From PALSA-555 sp035468285 (GTDB lineage: Bacteria > Actinomycetota > Acidimicrobiia > IMCC26256 > PALSA-555), in contig DATISY010000090.1 in NCBI GenBank assembly GCA_035468285.1, positions 1 to 64,000 of the forward strand: a stretch of DNA of 64,000 nucleotides, written 5' to 3'. Positions 24,150-33,491 of this stretch are shown here, one piece after another. Under the pieces are notes generated by a model. That model saw only the letters and a list, made by a program, of their open reading frames with translations, did not search any database and was not told the origin of the DNA. Each line of letters starts with the position of its first letter. Position 1 is the stretch's first letter. The position numbers and the translations under genes were made by a program.

Positions 24150-26210
24150 TCACCGTCCCGCGTACGCGAGGAAGAAGAGGAGCAGCGCGGCCGCGCCGAG
24201 CGCGATTCCGATCGCGTACCGGCGGACGAGGCCGTCTTGGGCGTGGCGCAGCCCTTCGGCGGCCCGGCGGACGAGATGCCCGGTGCCGTTCACCGCGCCG
24301 TCGATCACCCGCTGGTCGACGTCCCGGTCGAGGAACGTGGCAAACCCCCGGACCGGCCCGTCAACGGCCTTCGAGATCGCCTCGTCGTAGTAGTACCCGT
24401 GGCCGATGACGTCGCCGACGACGCCGAGCCGTTCCTGGAGGGGATCGTCGGCCGGGGACGGCAGGCCGCGCCGATAGAAGAGGAAGGCCACCAAGATCCC
24501 GACGGCGCCGAAGGCGAGCGCGGTGGCGCTGAGCGCCGCGGCGCCCGCGAAGCTCTCGGTGATCGGTGCGCCTCGGAACACCGGCTCGAGCCACGCGTCG
24601 AGGTGCGTCCCGCCCCGCAGCGGGATGTCGATGATCCCGCCGACGATGGAGAGCACCGCCAGCGTCACGATCGGGAGCACCATGAGCATCGGGCTCTCGT
24701 GCGGTTCGTGACCATGGAGGCGGGGGGTTCGGGGCGGTTCCCCGTACACCACGGTCGGGAGGTAGTCGGGCTCGTACCCCAGCTCGGCTTCGACGTCCTC
24801 GCTCGCGACGACGTCATCATCGTCGGACCCTCCGCTGACCGCGGCCACGGCTGGGGCATCCGACGTGCCCCACCGGGCGTTGCCAAAGAAGGTCAGCAGG
24901 ATGAGCCGCGTCATGTAGAGGGCGGTCATGACGGCGGCGACGATCCCGACGGCCCAGATGCCGAAGTCGTGGCGCACGTACGCCGCTTCGAGGACGCCAT
25001 CCTTCGCCCAGAACCCGTCGAAGGGTGGCGCCCCGGCGATGGCGAGCCAGGCCACGACCATCGCACCGGCGGTGTACGGCATGAACCGGCGGAGGGCGCC
25101 CATGACGCGCATGTCCTGGTTCTCGCCGTTGCCGTGGATCACGGATCCGGCGCCGAGGAACAGGCAGGCCTTGTAGAAGGCGTGCATCAGCACGAAGAAC
25201 ACCGCGGCGGCGTACGCCCCGGTGCCGAGGGCGAGGAACATGTAGCCGAGCTGGCTGATCGTCGAGTACGCCAGCACACGTTTGATGTCGGGTTGGAGGA
25301 CCGCCATGGTGCCGGCGACGAGCGCGGTGATCGCGCCGATCCATGCGACGACCGTCATCGCGGAGTGGCTGGCGTCGAAGAAGGGGTGCGCCCGACAGAT
25401 CAGGAACACCCCCGCGGTGACCATCGTCGCCGCGTGGATGAGCGCGGAGACCGGGGTGGGGCCCTCCATCGCGTCGGGGAGCCACGGGAACAGCGGGATT
25501 TGAGCGCTCTTCCCGGTGCACCCCAGGAAGAGGAGGAGCGCGATCGCGGTGGTGATGCCACCCGAGGCGTGCAGCGCGGCGTGGCCGGTGGCGCCGTAGT
25601 CCAGGGTGCCGAACTGCGCGATCAGCAGGAACATGGCGATGAGGAACCCGATGTCGCCGACGCGGTTGTAGATGAACGCCTTCTTGCCCCCGAGGGCGGC
25701 GGTGCTGCGCTCGTACCAGAAGGCGATGAGGAGATAGGAGCAGAGGCCGACGCCTTCCCACCCGAGGAAGGTGAGGAGGTAGCTGCTGGCGAGCACGAGG
25801 ATCAGCATCGATGCCGCGAACAGGTTGAAGTACGCGAAGAACCGCCCAGTGTTCGGGTCGTCGCGCATGTAGCCGATGGCATAGAGGTGGATGAGCGTCC
25901 CGACGCCGGTGACGAGCAGGCACCAGGTGATGGACAGGGGATCGGCGAGGAACCCGATGTTCACGTGGAGCTGGTCGGCGGGCAGCCAGGTGAAGATGAT
26001 GCTGACGTGGCTGCGGGCGTCGGGAGGGAGGCTCAGCAGCGCGGCGAGCTGCACGACAGACCAGGCGAACGCGAGGGCCATGAGGCCGGTGGCGACCCAG
26101 CCGGCGCGCGGGGAACCGAGCCGACGGCCGAAGGCCATCAGGAATGCCGCACCGATAAGGGGCAACAGCGCGACGATGCCGACGAGGCCGAGGACGTCGC
26201 GCGCGTTCAC
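24150..26210 (-). CDS. nuoL: NADH-quinone oxidoreductase subunit L (14-subunit operon)
   Basis: This 686-residue distal pump subunit is intact, unlike the first nuoL. It has FLGWEGVGLCSYLLIAFWYE, FIYNRVGDIGFLIAMFL, LFPWLPDAMEGPTPVSALIH with the conserved Trp, RVLAYSTISQLGYMFLALG, and a long C-terminal amphipathic region. The cytoplasmic-side loop near residues 450-500 is acidic (SGGSDDDDVVASEDVEAELG) and is an unusual insertion. GTG start at 26210, 24 nt after nuoK. Confidence 0.95.
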   Translation of the reverse strand: MNARDVLGLVGIVALLPLIGAAFLMAFGRRLGSPRAGWVATGLMALAFAWSVVQLAALLSLPPDARSHVSIIFTWLPADQLHVNIGFLADPLSITWCLLVTGVGTLIHLYAIGYMRDDPNTGRFFAYFNLFAASMLILVLASSYLLTFLGWEGVGLCSYLLIAFWYERSTAALGGKKAFIYNRVGDIGFLIAMFLLIAQFGTLDYGATGHAALHASGGITTAIALLLFLGCTGKSAQIPLFPWLPDAMEGPTPVSALIHAATMVTAGVFLICRAHPFFDASHSAMTVVAWIGAITALVAGTMAVLQPDIKRVLAYSTISQLGYMFLALGTGAYAAAVFFVLMHAFYKACLFLGAGSVIHGNGENQDMRVMGALRRFMPYTAGAMVVAWLAIAGAPPFDGFWAKDGVLEAAYVRHDFGIWAVGIVAAVMTALYMTRLILLTFFGNARWGTSDAPAVAAVSGGSDDDDVVASEDVEAELGYEPDYLPTVVYGEPPRTPRLHGHEPHESPMLMVLPIVTLAVLSIVGGIIDIPLRGGTHLDAWLEPVFRGAPITESFAGAAALSATALAFGAVGILVAFLFYRRGLPSPADDPLQERLGVVGDVIGHGYYYDEAISKAVDGPVRGFATFLDRDVDQRVIDGAVNGTGHLVRRAAEGLRHAQDGLVRRYAIGIALGAAALLLFFLAYAGR

Positions 26211-26234
26211 CGGGTCACCGTGCCGTCCATGCGG

Positions 26235-26552
26235 TCAGCCCTCCAGGCTCCGGAGATCGTCGGCGGTCGCGGCGCGCCGACGACGGAAGATGGCCACGAT
26301 GATGGCCAGGCCGACCGCAACCTCAGCGGCCGCGACCACCAGGGTGAAGAACACGAGGACCTGCCCGGCAGCGTCGTTGAGGGCCTTGGCGAACGCCACA
26401 AATGTGAGGTTGACCGCGTTGAGCATGAGCTCGACGCACATGAACATGACGAGCACGTTGCGGCGCACGAGCAGGCCCACCGCGCCGATCCCGAACAGCG
26501 CCGCGGCGAGCACGAGGTAGTAGCTGGACGTGATCGTGAACGCGCCGATCAC
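26235..26552 (-). CDS. nuoK: NADH-quinone oxidoreductase subunit K (14-subunit operon)
   Basis: This 105-residue, three-helix subunit has the helix-2 glutamate in LVMFMCVELMLNAVNLTFVA and the helix-3 one in VVAAAEVAVGLAIIVAIFR. The frame is open far upstream into nuoJ, but the GTG at 26552 overlaps the nuoJ stop (GTGA) and gives normal NuoK length. The C-terminal tail RRRRAATADDLRSLEG is typical of actinobacterial NuoK. Confidence 0.95.
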   Translation of the reverse strand: MIGAFTITSSYYLVLAAALFGIGAVGLLVRRNVLVMFMCVELMLNAVNLTFVAFAKALNDAAGQVLVFFTLVVAAAEVAVGLAIIVAIFRRRRAATADDLRSLEG

Positions 26553-27103
26553 GGGATGCCCCCGTCTTGGGGGACCGGGTCGGGTCGTTCGCCGCTCCGG
26601 CGGGCGAGCACGACACTCCCGACGACGGCGATGACGAGCAGCACCGCGGTGATCTGGAACGGCCACAGGAAGTCGGTGAACAGGACCCGGGCGACCCGTT
26701 CGATGTTGCTGCCGAAGTGGCCGCCGGTGAGCCCGACGCCGTGAACCGTCTTCGCGCCGGTCGCCCACCGGTGACCGGCGAGGAAGAGGATCTCGGCGAG
26801 CACGATCGCGCCCAGGCCGAGCGCGATCGGCCGCTGGAACCGGAGCGGCTCGGTGCGCTGCTCGGGCCGGTCGACGCCAAGCAACATGATCACGAACAGG
26901 AACAGCACGACGATCGCGCCCGCATAGACGATGATCTGGACCGCGGCGACGAGCTGGGCGTCCTGGAGCAGGAAGAGCACGGCCACGCTGACCAGGGTGA
27001 GGACGAGAAACAGCGCCGAGTGGACAGGGTTGCGAGCGAGGACGACCCCGAGCGCGGCGCCGAGCGTGAGCGCCCCAAAGATGAAGAAGAGCGCGACGGT
27101 CAT
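26549..27103 (-). CDS. nuoJ: NADH-quinone oxidoreductase subunit J (14-subunit operon)
   Basis: This 184-residue membrane subunit carries the NuoJ core: ARNPVHSALFLVLTLVSVAV, LQDAQLVAAVQIIVYAGAIV and VLFLFVIMLLGVDR. Five helices are visible. Between helices 4 and 5 is a periplasm-facing loop of about 35 residues (TGAKTVHGVGLTGGHFGSN). ATG at 27103 overlaps the nuoI stop (ATGA). Confidence 0.95.
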   Translation of the reverse strand: MTVALFFIFGALTLGAALGVVLARNPVHSALFLVLTLVSVAVLFLLQDAQLVAAVQIIVYAGAIVVLFLFVIMLLGVDRPEQRTEPLRFQRPIALGLGAIVLAEILFLAGHRWATGAKTVHGVGLTGGHFGSNIERVARVLFTDFLWPFQITAVLLVIAVVGSVVLARRSGERPDPVPQDGGIP

Positions 27104-27729
27104 GGGTGGCTGCTCGGGTCAGGAGGGGTCACGGCAGACGCGTCGGACGCCTGGCCGTGCTCCGGCTCGCGGACGCCGAAGCCGAGCTCGGCAGACCAGG
27201 CCACCCGGTCCTCGTACTCGGCGTTGCCCGAGGGGGAGGTGGCGCGCATCCAGGCGCTGGTCTCGTCGTCCTCGCCGCCGAGCCACAGCTCCCAGGGTTG
27301 ACGGCGGGCGCGCCCGTCGTCGTCGACGAGCAGCTCGGCTTTGGTGTAGATGGCTTCGTCACGGTGCGCGAACGAGAACTCGAAGAGCTTGGTCTCGGTG
27401 ATGGCCTCGGTCGGGCACGCCTCGACGCAGAGGTCGCAGTGGATGCACCGCAGGTAGTTGATCTCGTACACGAAGCCGTACCGTTCACCCGGTGACACGG
27501 GGTCATCGGGCAGGTTGTCGGCGCCGCGCACATAGATGCAGTGGGCCGGGCACACGCCGGCGCAGAGTTCGCAGCCGATGCACTTCTCCATGCCGTCCTC
27601 GTACCGGTTGAGGACGTGCCGACCATGGAACCGGCTCGGCTTCGGCCGCTTTTCCTGCGGGTACTTCTCGGTGACACGCGGCCGGAAGACTTGTTGGATG
27701 GTGACCCGGAATCCCGAGAGGCGACCCAT
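27100..27729 (-). CDS. nuoI: NADH-quinone oxidoreductase subunit I, 2x[4Fe-4S] (14-subunit operon)
   Basis: This 209-residue ferredoxin-like subunit carries clusters N6a and N6b in CIGCELCAGVCPAHCIYV and CIHCDLCVEACPTEAIT. The N-terminal helix segment FRVTIQQVFRPRVTEKYP is the usual membrane-contacting part. Its C-terminal 80 residues form an extension not seen in the first NuoI, a feature common in actinobacterial NuoI. The ATG overlaps the nuoH stop (ATGA). Confidence 0.95.
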   Translation of the reverse strand: MGRLSGFRVTIQQVFRPRVTEKYPQEKRPKPSRFHGRHVLNRYEDGMEKCIGCELCAGVCPAHCIYVRGADNLPDDPVSPGERYGFVYEINYLRCIHCDLCVEACPTEAITETKLFEFSFAHRDEAIYTKAELLVDDDGRARRQPWELWLGGEDDETSAWMRATSPSGNAEYEDRVAWSAELGFGVREPEHGQASDASAVTPPDPSSHP

Positions 27730-28931
27730 CAGCGGATCTCCTCGAGCTCACCATGCTTGGGGACGCAGGCCATGAGGAACGCGAACACCAGGATTCCGCC
27801 CGCGGCCGCAGCCGGCGTGGTGATCCAGAGGTTCCATCCCTGGTCGCGGGCCACGACGATGACGCCGGTGACCATGGCCCAGAGGAACGCCGCTTCGATG
27901 AGGAACTTCCAGCTGAGCTCCATGAGCCGGTCGAAGCGGAGCCGGGGCAGCGAAGCGCGGACCCAGACCGTGGCGTAGAGCACGATCCAGAGCTTCAGCA
28001 GGAACCAGAACACGGGGATGATCCAGACGTTGACCCATCCGCCCCGGTCGAGGAACCCGAGCCGGGGACCGGACGGACCGCCGAGGAACAACGTCACCGC
28101 GATCGCCGACATGGTGATCACGTTCATGAACTCGGCGAGGTAGAAGATCGCGAAGCGGATGCCGGTGTACTCGGCGTGGTAGCCGCCGGCGAGCTCCTCT
28201 TCGGCCTCCGAGAAGTCGAACGGCGGATGGTTGGTCTCAGCGATGGCGGAGATCAAGAAGATGATGAACGCCCCGATGGCCGGCAGCCACAGCCACTGGC
28301 TCACGAACGAGTCCCAGCCCATCCAGGACTGATGGATGACGATGCCGCGCAGCGAGAGGGTCCCGGTGTGGACGAGGACACCGACGATCGACAGGCCCAT
28401 GGCGGCCTCGTAGCTCAGGACCTGCGCCGAGGCGCGCACCGACCCGAGCAACGGGTACTTCGACCCCGACGACCAACCGGCGAGCATGACCCCGTACACG
28501 CCGAGGCCGGACATGGCGAGGAGCCAGAGGATCCCGATGGGCGGGTCGGCGAGCTGCAGGAAGGTGGTGTGGCCGGCGATGCGGGCGATACCGCCGAACG
28601 GGACGATCGCGAAGGCGAGGAACGCGGCGAGCGCGGAGACGAATGGGGCGATGAGGTACACCGGCTTGTCGGCCGTGATCGGCATCGACTGCTCCTTGAA
28701 GAACAGCTTGATGCCGTCGGCGAGGGTCTGCAGGATCCCGAACGGGCCCGCCTGGTCGGGGCCGATCCGGTTCTGCATATCGGCGATGACCTTGCGCATG
28801 AACCAGATGTAGAGGAGCACCGAGACGAGCAGGAGCGCGAAGACGATGAACGTCTTCGCGATCACGATGACCACGACCGTGAAGTCGATTCCGTGCTGGA
28901 AGAGCGGGTCGCCCCCCGCGAACGGCGTCAC
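27729..28931 (-). CDS. nuoH: NADH-quinone oxidoreductase subunit H (14-subunit operon)
   Basis: This 400-residue membrane subunit shows MQNRIGPDQAGPFGILQTLA, IKLFFKEQSMPITADKPVY, IAETNHPPFDFSEAEEELAG and the C-terminal VWVRASLPRLRFDRLMEL. These frame the quinone entry chamber. It has one or two more helices at the C-terminus than the first NuoH, ending near 27750. The frame is open upstream into nuoG, but GTG at 28931 overlaps the nuoG stop (GTGA) and starts at the homologous position. Confidence 0.95.
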   Translation of the reverse strand: MTPFAGGDPLFQHGIDFTVVVIVIAKTFIVFALLLVSVLLYIWFMRKVIADMQNRIGPDQAGPFGILQTLADGIKLFFKEQSMPITADKPVYLIAPFVSALAAFLAFAIVPFGGIARIAGHTTFLQLADPPIGILWLLAMSGLGVYGVMLAGWSSGSKYPLLGSVRASAQVLSYEAAMGLSIVGVLVHTGTLSLRGIVIHQSWMGWDSFVSQWLWLPAIGAFIIFLISAIAETNHPPFDFSEAEEELAGGYHAEYTGIRFAIFYLAEFMNVITMSAIAVTLFLGGPSGPRLGFLDRGGWVNVWIIPVFWFLLKLWIVLYATVWVRASLPRLRFDRLMELSWKFLIEAAFLWAMVTGVIVVARDQGWNLWITTPAAAAGGILVFAFLMACVPKHGELEEIR

Positions 28932-31651
28932 GAGATCGTCTCCACACGCAGCTCGGTGACGGGCGACGTGACGTCGATCAGGTCGGGCGCGCCGGGCCCG
29001 GTCCGGTTCACCGCGATGAACGCCGAGCCGGGCTCGGTGTGTGGGTCGTCGCGGACGGGCAGGTCGATGGACCCGCCGAGTGACGTGACCCGGACGATGT
29101 CGCCCTCCTGGACCCCGAGGCGGTCCCGGTCCCTGACGTTCAGCCCGAGGGCGGTCCCCTCGACGAGCGCCGCGAGGGCCGGCGTGGCCGCGGTGACGTC
29201 CTCCGAGCCGTAGAGGGTCCGCCCGGCGACGAGGCGCAGCGCGTACGCGTCGACCGGCACCGTCGCGGGCGGCTCGGGCGTCCCGACCCACTGGTGCAGC
29301 GCGACCGGCGTCGGCGAGGGCGGCGGGGGCGCCTCCCCGGCCGGGGTCTCCTCGCCGGCGCCGTCGGTGGCTTCGGTATCGGCTTCGGTTCCCGGTGGCG
29401 CTGCGGGTGGCTCGAGCGCTTCGGGTGTCGGCGGGATCGGCTCCCAGGACGGACCGCGAAGCCCGCGGTCGGCGCCGAAGACGAGCTCGTCGCGGTGGTG
29501 CTCGAGGGGGAGCACGACACCGTCCCGGGCGCGGCGCAGGAGCGAGGCGTCGACCCCGACGAAGGCGGGTGCGACCCGGGCGATCTCGTCGAGGACCTCG
29601 TCGGGGTGCTCAAGGTCGACGTCGACGCCGAAGCGGGCAGCGAGCTCGGCGGCGACGCGCCACGGGTCGAGGGTGCTGCCCTCGGGGGTGACGCGGGGGC
29701 GCAGGCGCAGGACGCGTCCTTCGAGGTTCGTGGTGCTGCCGCGCTGCTCCCCCCAGACGGTGGTGGGCAGCACGACGGTGGCGGCTTCGACGCCGGCGTC
29801 GGGGAACGCGCCGACGGCGATGATCGTCGCGACGCGGCTGAGCGCGGTGCGGGCCAGGTCGCGGTCGGGGAACTCGGCGAGGGGGTCGCAGCCGACGAGG
29901 ACGAGGGCCTCGATGCGGCCGTCGGCCGCGCCGCGCAGGATTCCGGCGGCGTCGAGCCCGACCGCGTCGGGGACGCCACCCCACGCCTCGGGGAAATGGT
30001 CCCGGGCGGCGTCGAGGGTGACGCGGCCGGGGAGGAACCCGGGGGCGAGCCCGAGGTCGAGGGCACCGTGGACGTTGGGGCGAGGAAGGGCCGACAGGAA
30101 CCGGACGTCGTCGCCGGCGGCGAGCAGCGACGCCGCCTGCACGACCGCGTCGGGCTGGTCGGCGACGGAGGGGCGGCCGAGGACGACGACGACGGGCCCG
30201 TCCCGGTCGGCGATGGCCGACACGAACGGTGCCAGCGCCTTCCCGCGGGGGGCGCGCCCGGCGAGCATGTTGGCGACGGTGCGGGCGGCCTCGCCGGGCT
30301 GGCCCGGCGGATGCCGCAGGACGCTGGTCGCGTCCCTGGTCAGGCCATGGTCCCGGGCGCTGATGTCGACGAGCGGGACGCCGCCCTCGACGACGGCGCT
30401 CCGGATCCGGAGGGCCAGGACGGGTACCTCTTCTTTGAGGTCACCGGCGAGAAGGACGATGGCTTTCGCCCGGTCGAGATCGGGGATCGTGGCTCGGGGG
30501 AGGCCGAGGACCATGTCGGCAGGGAGCCCGTCGCCGAGCTGCGCGTCGACGTGGTCGGTTCGCAGCACCCCCTTGGCGAACCGGGACCACAGGTAGGCGT
30601 CTTCGTTCGTGCCGCGGGAGCCGCCGAGGACCGCGATCGTCCCCGGACCGTGGTGGTCGACGACGGCGCGGAGCTCCGCGGCGGCAGCGTCGAGCGCCGC
30701 GGGCCATGACGATTCGATGAGCTCGCCGGCCTTGCGGACCATCGGGACCGTGAGACGGCTTTCGCTGTGCACCCACTCCAGGCCGTAGCGCCCCTTGTCG
30801 CAGAGCCAGCCCTGGTTCACCGGCTCGGCGTCGACGCCGAGCAGTCGCACCAGCCGGTTCGAGCTCGATTCGAGGGAGCCGCGACAGCTGACGGAGCACG
30901 CGCCGCACGACGTCTCGGTCGCTTCGAGGTCCCAGGGCCGGGCCCGGAACCGGTAGTGGCTCGAGGTGAGCGCGCCGACAGGGCAGATCTGCACCGTGTT
31001 GCCCGAGAAGTACGAGTGGAAGGGCTCGTCGAGGTAGGTGATGACCTCGGTGGTGTCGCCGCGGCCGCCGAAGTCGATGAGGGGGTCGCCGGCGATCTCG
31101 GCCGCGAAGCGGGTGCAGCGGCCGCACTGGATGCAGCGTTCCCGGTCGAGGAGCACCAGGTCGCTGATCGGGATCGGCTTGGGGAAGTGACGCTTCTCCT
31201 CGACGAAGCGCGACTCGCCGGGACCGAACGCCAGCGTCTGGTCCTGGAGCGGGCACTCGCCACCGCGGTCGCACACCGGGCAGTCGAGCGGATGGTTGAC
31301 GAGGAGGAACTCGAGCACACCGTCCTGGACGGTCTTGACCGTGTCGGACACCGTCCGCACGACCATGCCGTCGGCGACGGGGGTGGCGCACGAGATCTGC
31401 AGGCCGCGCAGCCCCTCGACCTCGACGAGGCACATGCGGCACATCCCGACGGGCTTGAGCCGCTCGTGCCAGCAGAACCGGGGGATGTAGGTGCCGTGGC
31501 GCTGCGCGGCCTTGATGAGGAGCTCGCCGCGTGGCGCGTGGATCTCCTGACCGTCGATCGTGAGCGTGACGACGTCGGGCCCGGGCGCGACGGGGATCGT
31601 GTATCGGTGCTGGGAGGGCCACTGCGACATCGGCACCGCGTTGATGGTCAT
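28928..31651 (-). CDS. nuoG: NADH-quinone oxidoreductase subunit G (14-subunit operon)
   Basis: This 907-residue iron-sulfur subunit begins with a [2Fe-2S] ferredoxin domain (CWHERLKPVGMCRMCLVEV, CPVCDRGGECPLQDQ), then the N5/N4 ligands CIQCGRCTRF and VQICPVGALTS, then CGACSVSCRG with a later Cys (LCDKGRYG) for cluster N7. A molybdopterin-oxidoreductase-like domain without cofactor follows. Near residues 770-810 there is a Pro/Glu/Ala-rich linker (from PPTPEALEPPAAPPGTEA onward), odd for NuoG. The ATG at 31651 overlaps the nuoF stop. Confidence 0.95.
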   Translation of the reverse strand: MTINAVPMSQWPSQHRYTIPVAPGPDVVTLTIDGQEIHAPRGELLIKAAQRHGTYIPRFCWHERLKPVGMCRMCLVEVEGLRGLQISCATPVADGMVVRTVSDTVKTVQDGVLEFLLVNHPLDCPVCDRGGECPLQDQTLAFGPGESRFVEEKRHFPKPIPISDLVLLDRERCIQCGRCTRFAAEIAGDPLIDFGGRGDTTEVITYLDEPFHSYFSGNTVQICPVGALTSSHYRFRARPWDLEATETSCGACSVSCRGSLESSSNRLVRLLGVDAEPVNQGWLCDKGRYGLEWVHSESRLTVPMVRKAGELIESSWPAALDAAAAELRAVVDHHGPGTIAVLGGSRGTNEDAYLWSRFAKGVLRTDHVDAQLGDGLPADMVLGLPRATIPDLDRAKAIVLLAGDLKEEVPVLALRIRSAVVEGGVPLVDISARDHGLTRDATSVLRHPPGQPGEAARTVANMLAGRAPRGKALAPFVSAIADRDGPVVVVLGRPSVADQPDAVVQAASLLAAGDDVRFLSALPRPNVHGALDLGLAPGFLPGRVTLDAARDHFPEAWGGVPDAVGLDAAGILRGAADGRIEALVLVGCDPLAEFPDRDLARTALSRVATIIAVGAFPDAGVEAATVVLPTTVWGEQRGSTTNLEGRVLRLRPRVTPEGSTLDPWRVAAELAARFGVDVDLEHPDEVLDEIARVAPAFVGVDASLLRRARDGVVLPLEHHRDELVFGADRGLRGPSWEPIPPTPEALEPPAAPPGTEADTEATDGAGEETPAGEAPPPPSPTPVALHQWVGTPEPPATVPVDAYALRLVAGRTLYGSEDVTAATPALAALVEGTALGLNVRDRDRLGVQEGDIVRVTSLGGSIDLPVRDDPHTEPGSAFIAVNRTGPGAPDLIDVTSPVTELRVETIS

Positions 31652-32991
31652 ACGGACGCCACCTCGAGGGTGTGGCGCCGTTGCGTGTCGGCGCGCATGC
31701 GATCGGTGATCTCGTCGCGGAACCAACGGTCGAGGCTGACGACGGGGCTCATGGTGCTGGGTCCGAGGGCACAGATGGTGGTCTGGGCGAACGGGGCGTT
31801 GAGGCCGGGGACGATGTTGTTGCCGAACGAGAGCAGCAGGTCGAGGTCCTCGGGGCGTCCCTGGCCGTGCGCCATGCGGTACAGGACTTTGGCGATCCAG
31901 CCCGACCCTTCGCGGCACGGCGTGCACTTCCCGCACGATTCGTGGGCGAAGAACTTCGCGAGGCGCCACGCGACGAGCAGCGGGTCAGTTGTCTCGTCGA
32001 AGACCATGATCGCTCCGGAGCCGAGCATCGACTTGAGCTCCCCGGTGACGAAGTCCATGTCGAGCGGCGAGTCGAGGTGCTGGGGCAGCAGCCACGGGGA
32101 CGACGCCCCGCCGGGGACGAAGAACTTCATAGCGCGCCCGCCGCGCACCCCGCCGGCGAGGCCCTCGATCAGCTCGCGGAACGTCATGCCGAGCTCGACC
32201 TCGTAGTTGCCGGGCCGCTCGACCTGGCCGGAGACCGAGAAGATGCGAGTCCCGGTCGAGCGGTTGACGCCCATCGCGTTGTACCAGGCCGCGCCGTTTC
32301 GCACGATGTGCGGGACGGTGGAGATCGTCTCGACGTTGTTCACGATCGTCGGCGCGGCGTAGACGCCTTGCGCCGCGGGGAAGGGCGGCTTGATGCGCGG
32401 CATGGCGCGCTCACCCTCGAGGCTGGAGAGCAGCCCTGTCTCGTCGCCCGCGATGTAGGACCCCGCGCCGCGGTGCAGGACGAGCTCGAGGTTGAAGCCC
32501 GAGCCGAGGATGTTCTCGCCCAGGAACCCGGCGGTGTAGGCGTCGCGGATCGCCTGGCGGAGACGTTCCGCGCCGAGCGCGAACTCGCCGCGCACGTACA
32601 CGAAGGCCAGGTTCGTTTGGATGGCGTACGCGGCGATGATGATGCCTTCGATGAGCTGGTGCGGGTCCCGCTCGATGAGCATGTGGTCCTTGAACGTGCA
32701 CGGCTCCCCTTCGTCCGCGTTGATGCAGAGGTAGCGGGGGAACACGTCTTTGGGGAGGAACGACCACTTCTGCCCTGTGCCGAAGCCGGCGCCGCCCTTC
32801 CCGCGCAGGACCGAGTCGGTGACCGCTTGGGTGATGGCGTCGCGGTCCATGCCGAAGGCTTGCTTGACGGTCTCGTAGGCGTGGTTGTGGGCCCGGGCGG
32901 CGTCGATCGTCCACGAATCGTCGGGCCGCTCGCGGAGGAACTTCGTGACGACCGGCGTCTCGCGCGGTCCGTCCTCGCGGGTGGCGGCCAT
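31648..32991 (-). CDS. nuoF: NADH-quinone oxidoreductase subunit F, NADH/FMN site (14-subunit operon)
   Basis: This 447-residue subunit oxidises NADH. It shows the glycine-rich NADH loop as LRGKGGAGFGTGQKWSF, the FMN region YLCINADEGEPCTFKDH and RGAGSYIAGDETGLLSSLEG, and the N3 [4Fe-4S] motif CGKCTPCREGSGW with a distal Cys. Length is standard. Start choices are ATG at 32991 (TGATG overlap with nuoE) or GTG at 32994; the ATG was chosen. Confidence 0.96.
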   Translation of the reverse strand: MAATREDGPRETPVVTKFLRERPDDSWTIDAARAHNHAYETVKQAFGMDRDAITQAVTDSVLRGKGGAGFGTGQKWSFLPKDVFPRYLCINADEGEPCTFKDHMLIERDPHQLIEGIIIAAYAIQTNLAFVYVRGEFALGAERLRQAIRDAYTAGFLGENILGSGFNLELVLHRGAGSYIAGDETGLLSSLEGERAMPRIKPPFPAAQGVYAAPTIVNNVETISTVPHIVRNGAAWYNAMGVNRSTGTRIFSVSGQVERPGNYEVELGMTFRELIEGLAGGVRGGRAMKFFVPGGASSPWLLPQHLDSPLDMDFVTGELKSMLGSGAIMVFDETTDPLLVAWRLAKFFAHESCGKCTPCREGSGWIAKVLYRMAHGQGRPEDLDLLLSFGNNIVPGLNAPFAQTTICALGPSTMSPVVSLDRWFRDEITDRMRADTQRRHTLEVASV

Positions 32992-33491
32992 CACCGGACC
33001 TCGCCGGCAGATGTTCCCGAGATGGTGCGCAACGCGAGCTGCCCGTCCTTGTACCGCTCGATGAGGTCCGCGGCACCGTCGAGGTCACCGGGACCGTGGA
33101 AGTCGTAGTTCACCTGGAACGCTGGCGCACGATCGCAGTGGGCGATGCACTCGACTTCTTCGACCGAGACGTCGGGGTCGCCGGCGTACTTGGCCCGGAG
33201 CTGGGCGTGGAGGTCCATCCCGCCGTTGACCATGCACGACAGGTTCGTGCACACCGACACGACGAGGCGTCCGACCGGCTCGCGTTTGAGCATCGAATAG
33301 AACGAGCAGACGCCGAGCACGAGCGCGGGGGTGAGGTCGAGGATCTCGGCGATCTCCTCCATGGCCTCGGGGGTCACCCATCCGTCGCGGTCCTGGGCGA
33401 GATGCAGGAGTGGCAGCATCGCCGATTTGGCGTACGGGTAGCGGCCGATGATCTCGCGGGCGGCGCGACGGTCCTTGTCGGTGAAGCCCAT
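32991..33491 (-). CDS. nuoE: NADH-quinone oxidoreductase subunit E, [2Fe-2S] (14-subunit operon)
   Basis: This 166-residue thioredoxin-fold subunit holds cluster N1a. The four cysteines are in VCTNLSCMVNGG and ECIAHCDRAPAFQVN. Upstream, the four-helix region KSAMLPLLHLAQDRDGWVTP is standard. It forms the NADH module with NuoF and NuoG. ATG at 33491 overlaps the nuoD stop (ATGA). Confidence 0.95.
   Translation of the reverse strand: MGFTDKDRRAAREIIGRYPYAKSAMLPLLHLAQDRDGWVTPEAMEEIAEILDLTPALVLGVCSFYSMLKREPVGRLVVSVCTNLSCMVNGGMDLHAQLRAKYAGDPDVSVEEVECIAHCDRAPAFQVNYDFHGPGDLDGAADLIERYKDGQLALRTISGTSAGEVR

Noticed and set aside
23979..26744. Open frame of 921 codons on the plus strand
   Set aside because: It lies antisense to nuoL, nuoK and nuoM. 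Its translation is rich in Arg, Glu, Asp and Gly with no domain, as expected for the mirror frame of high-GC membrane-protein genes.
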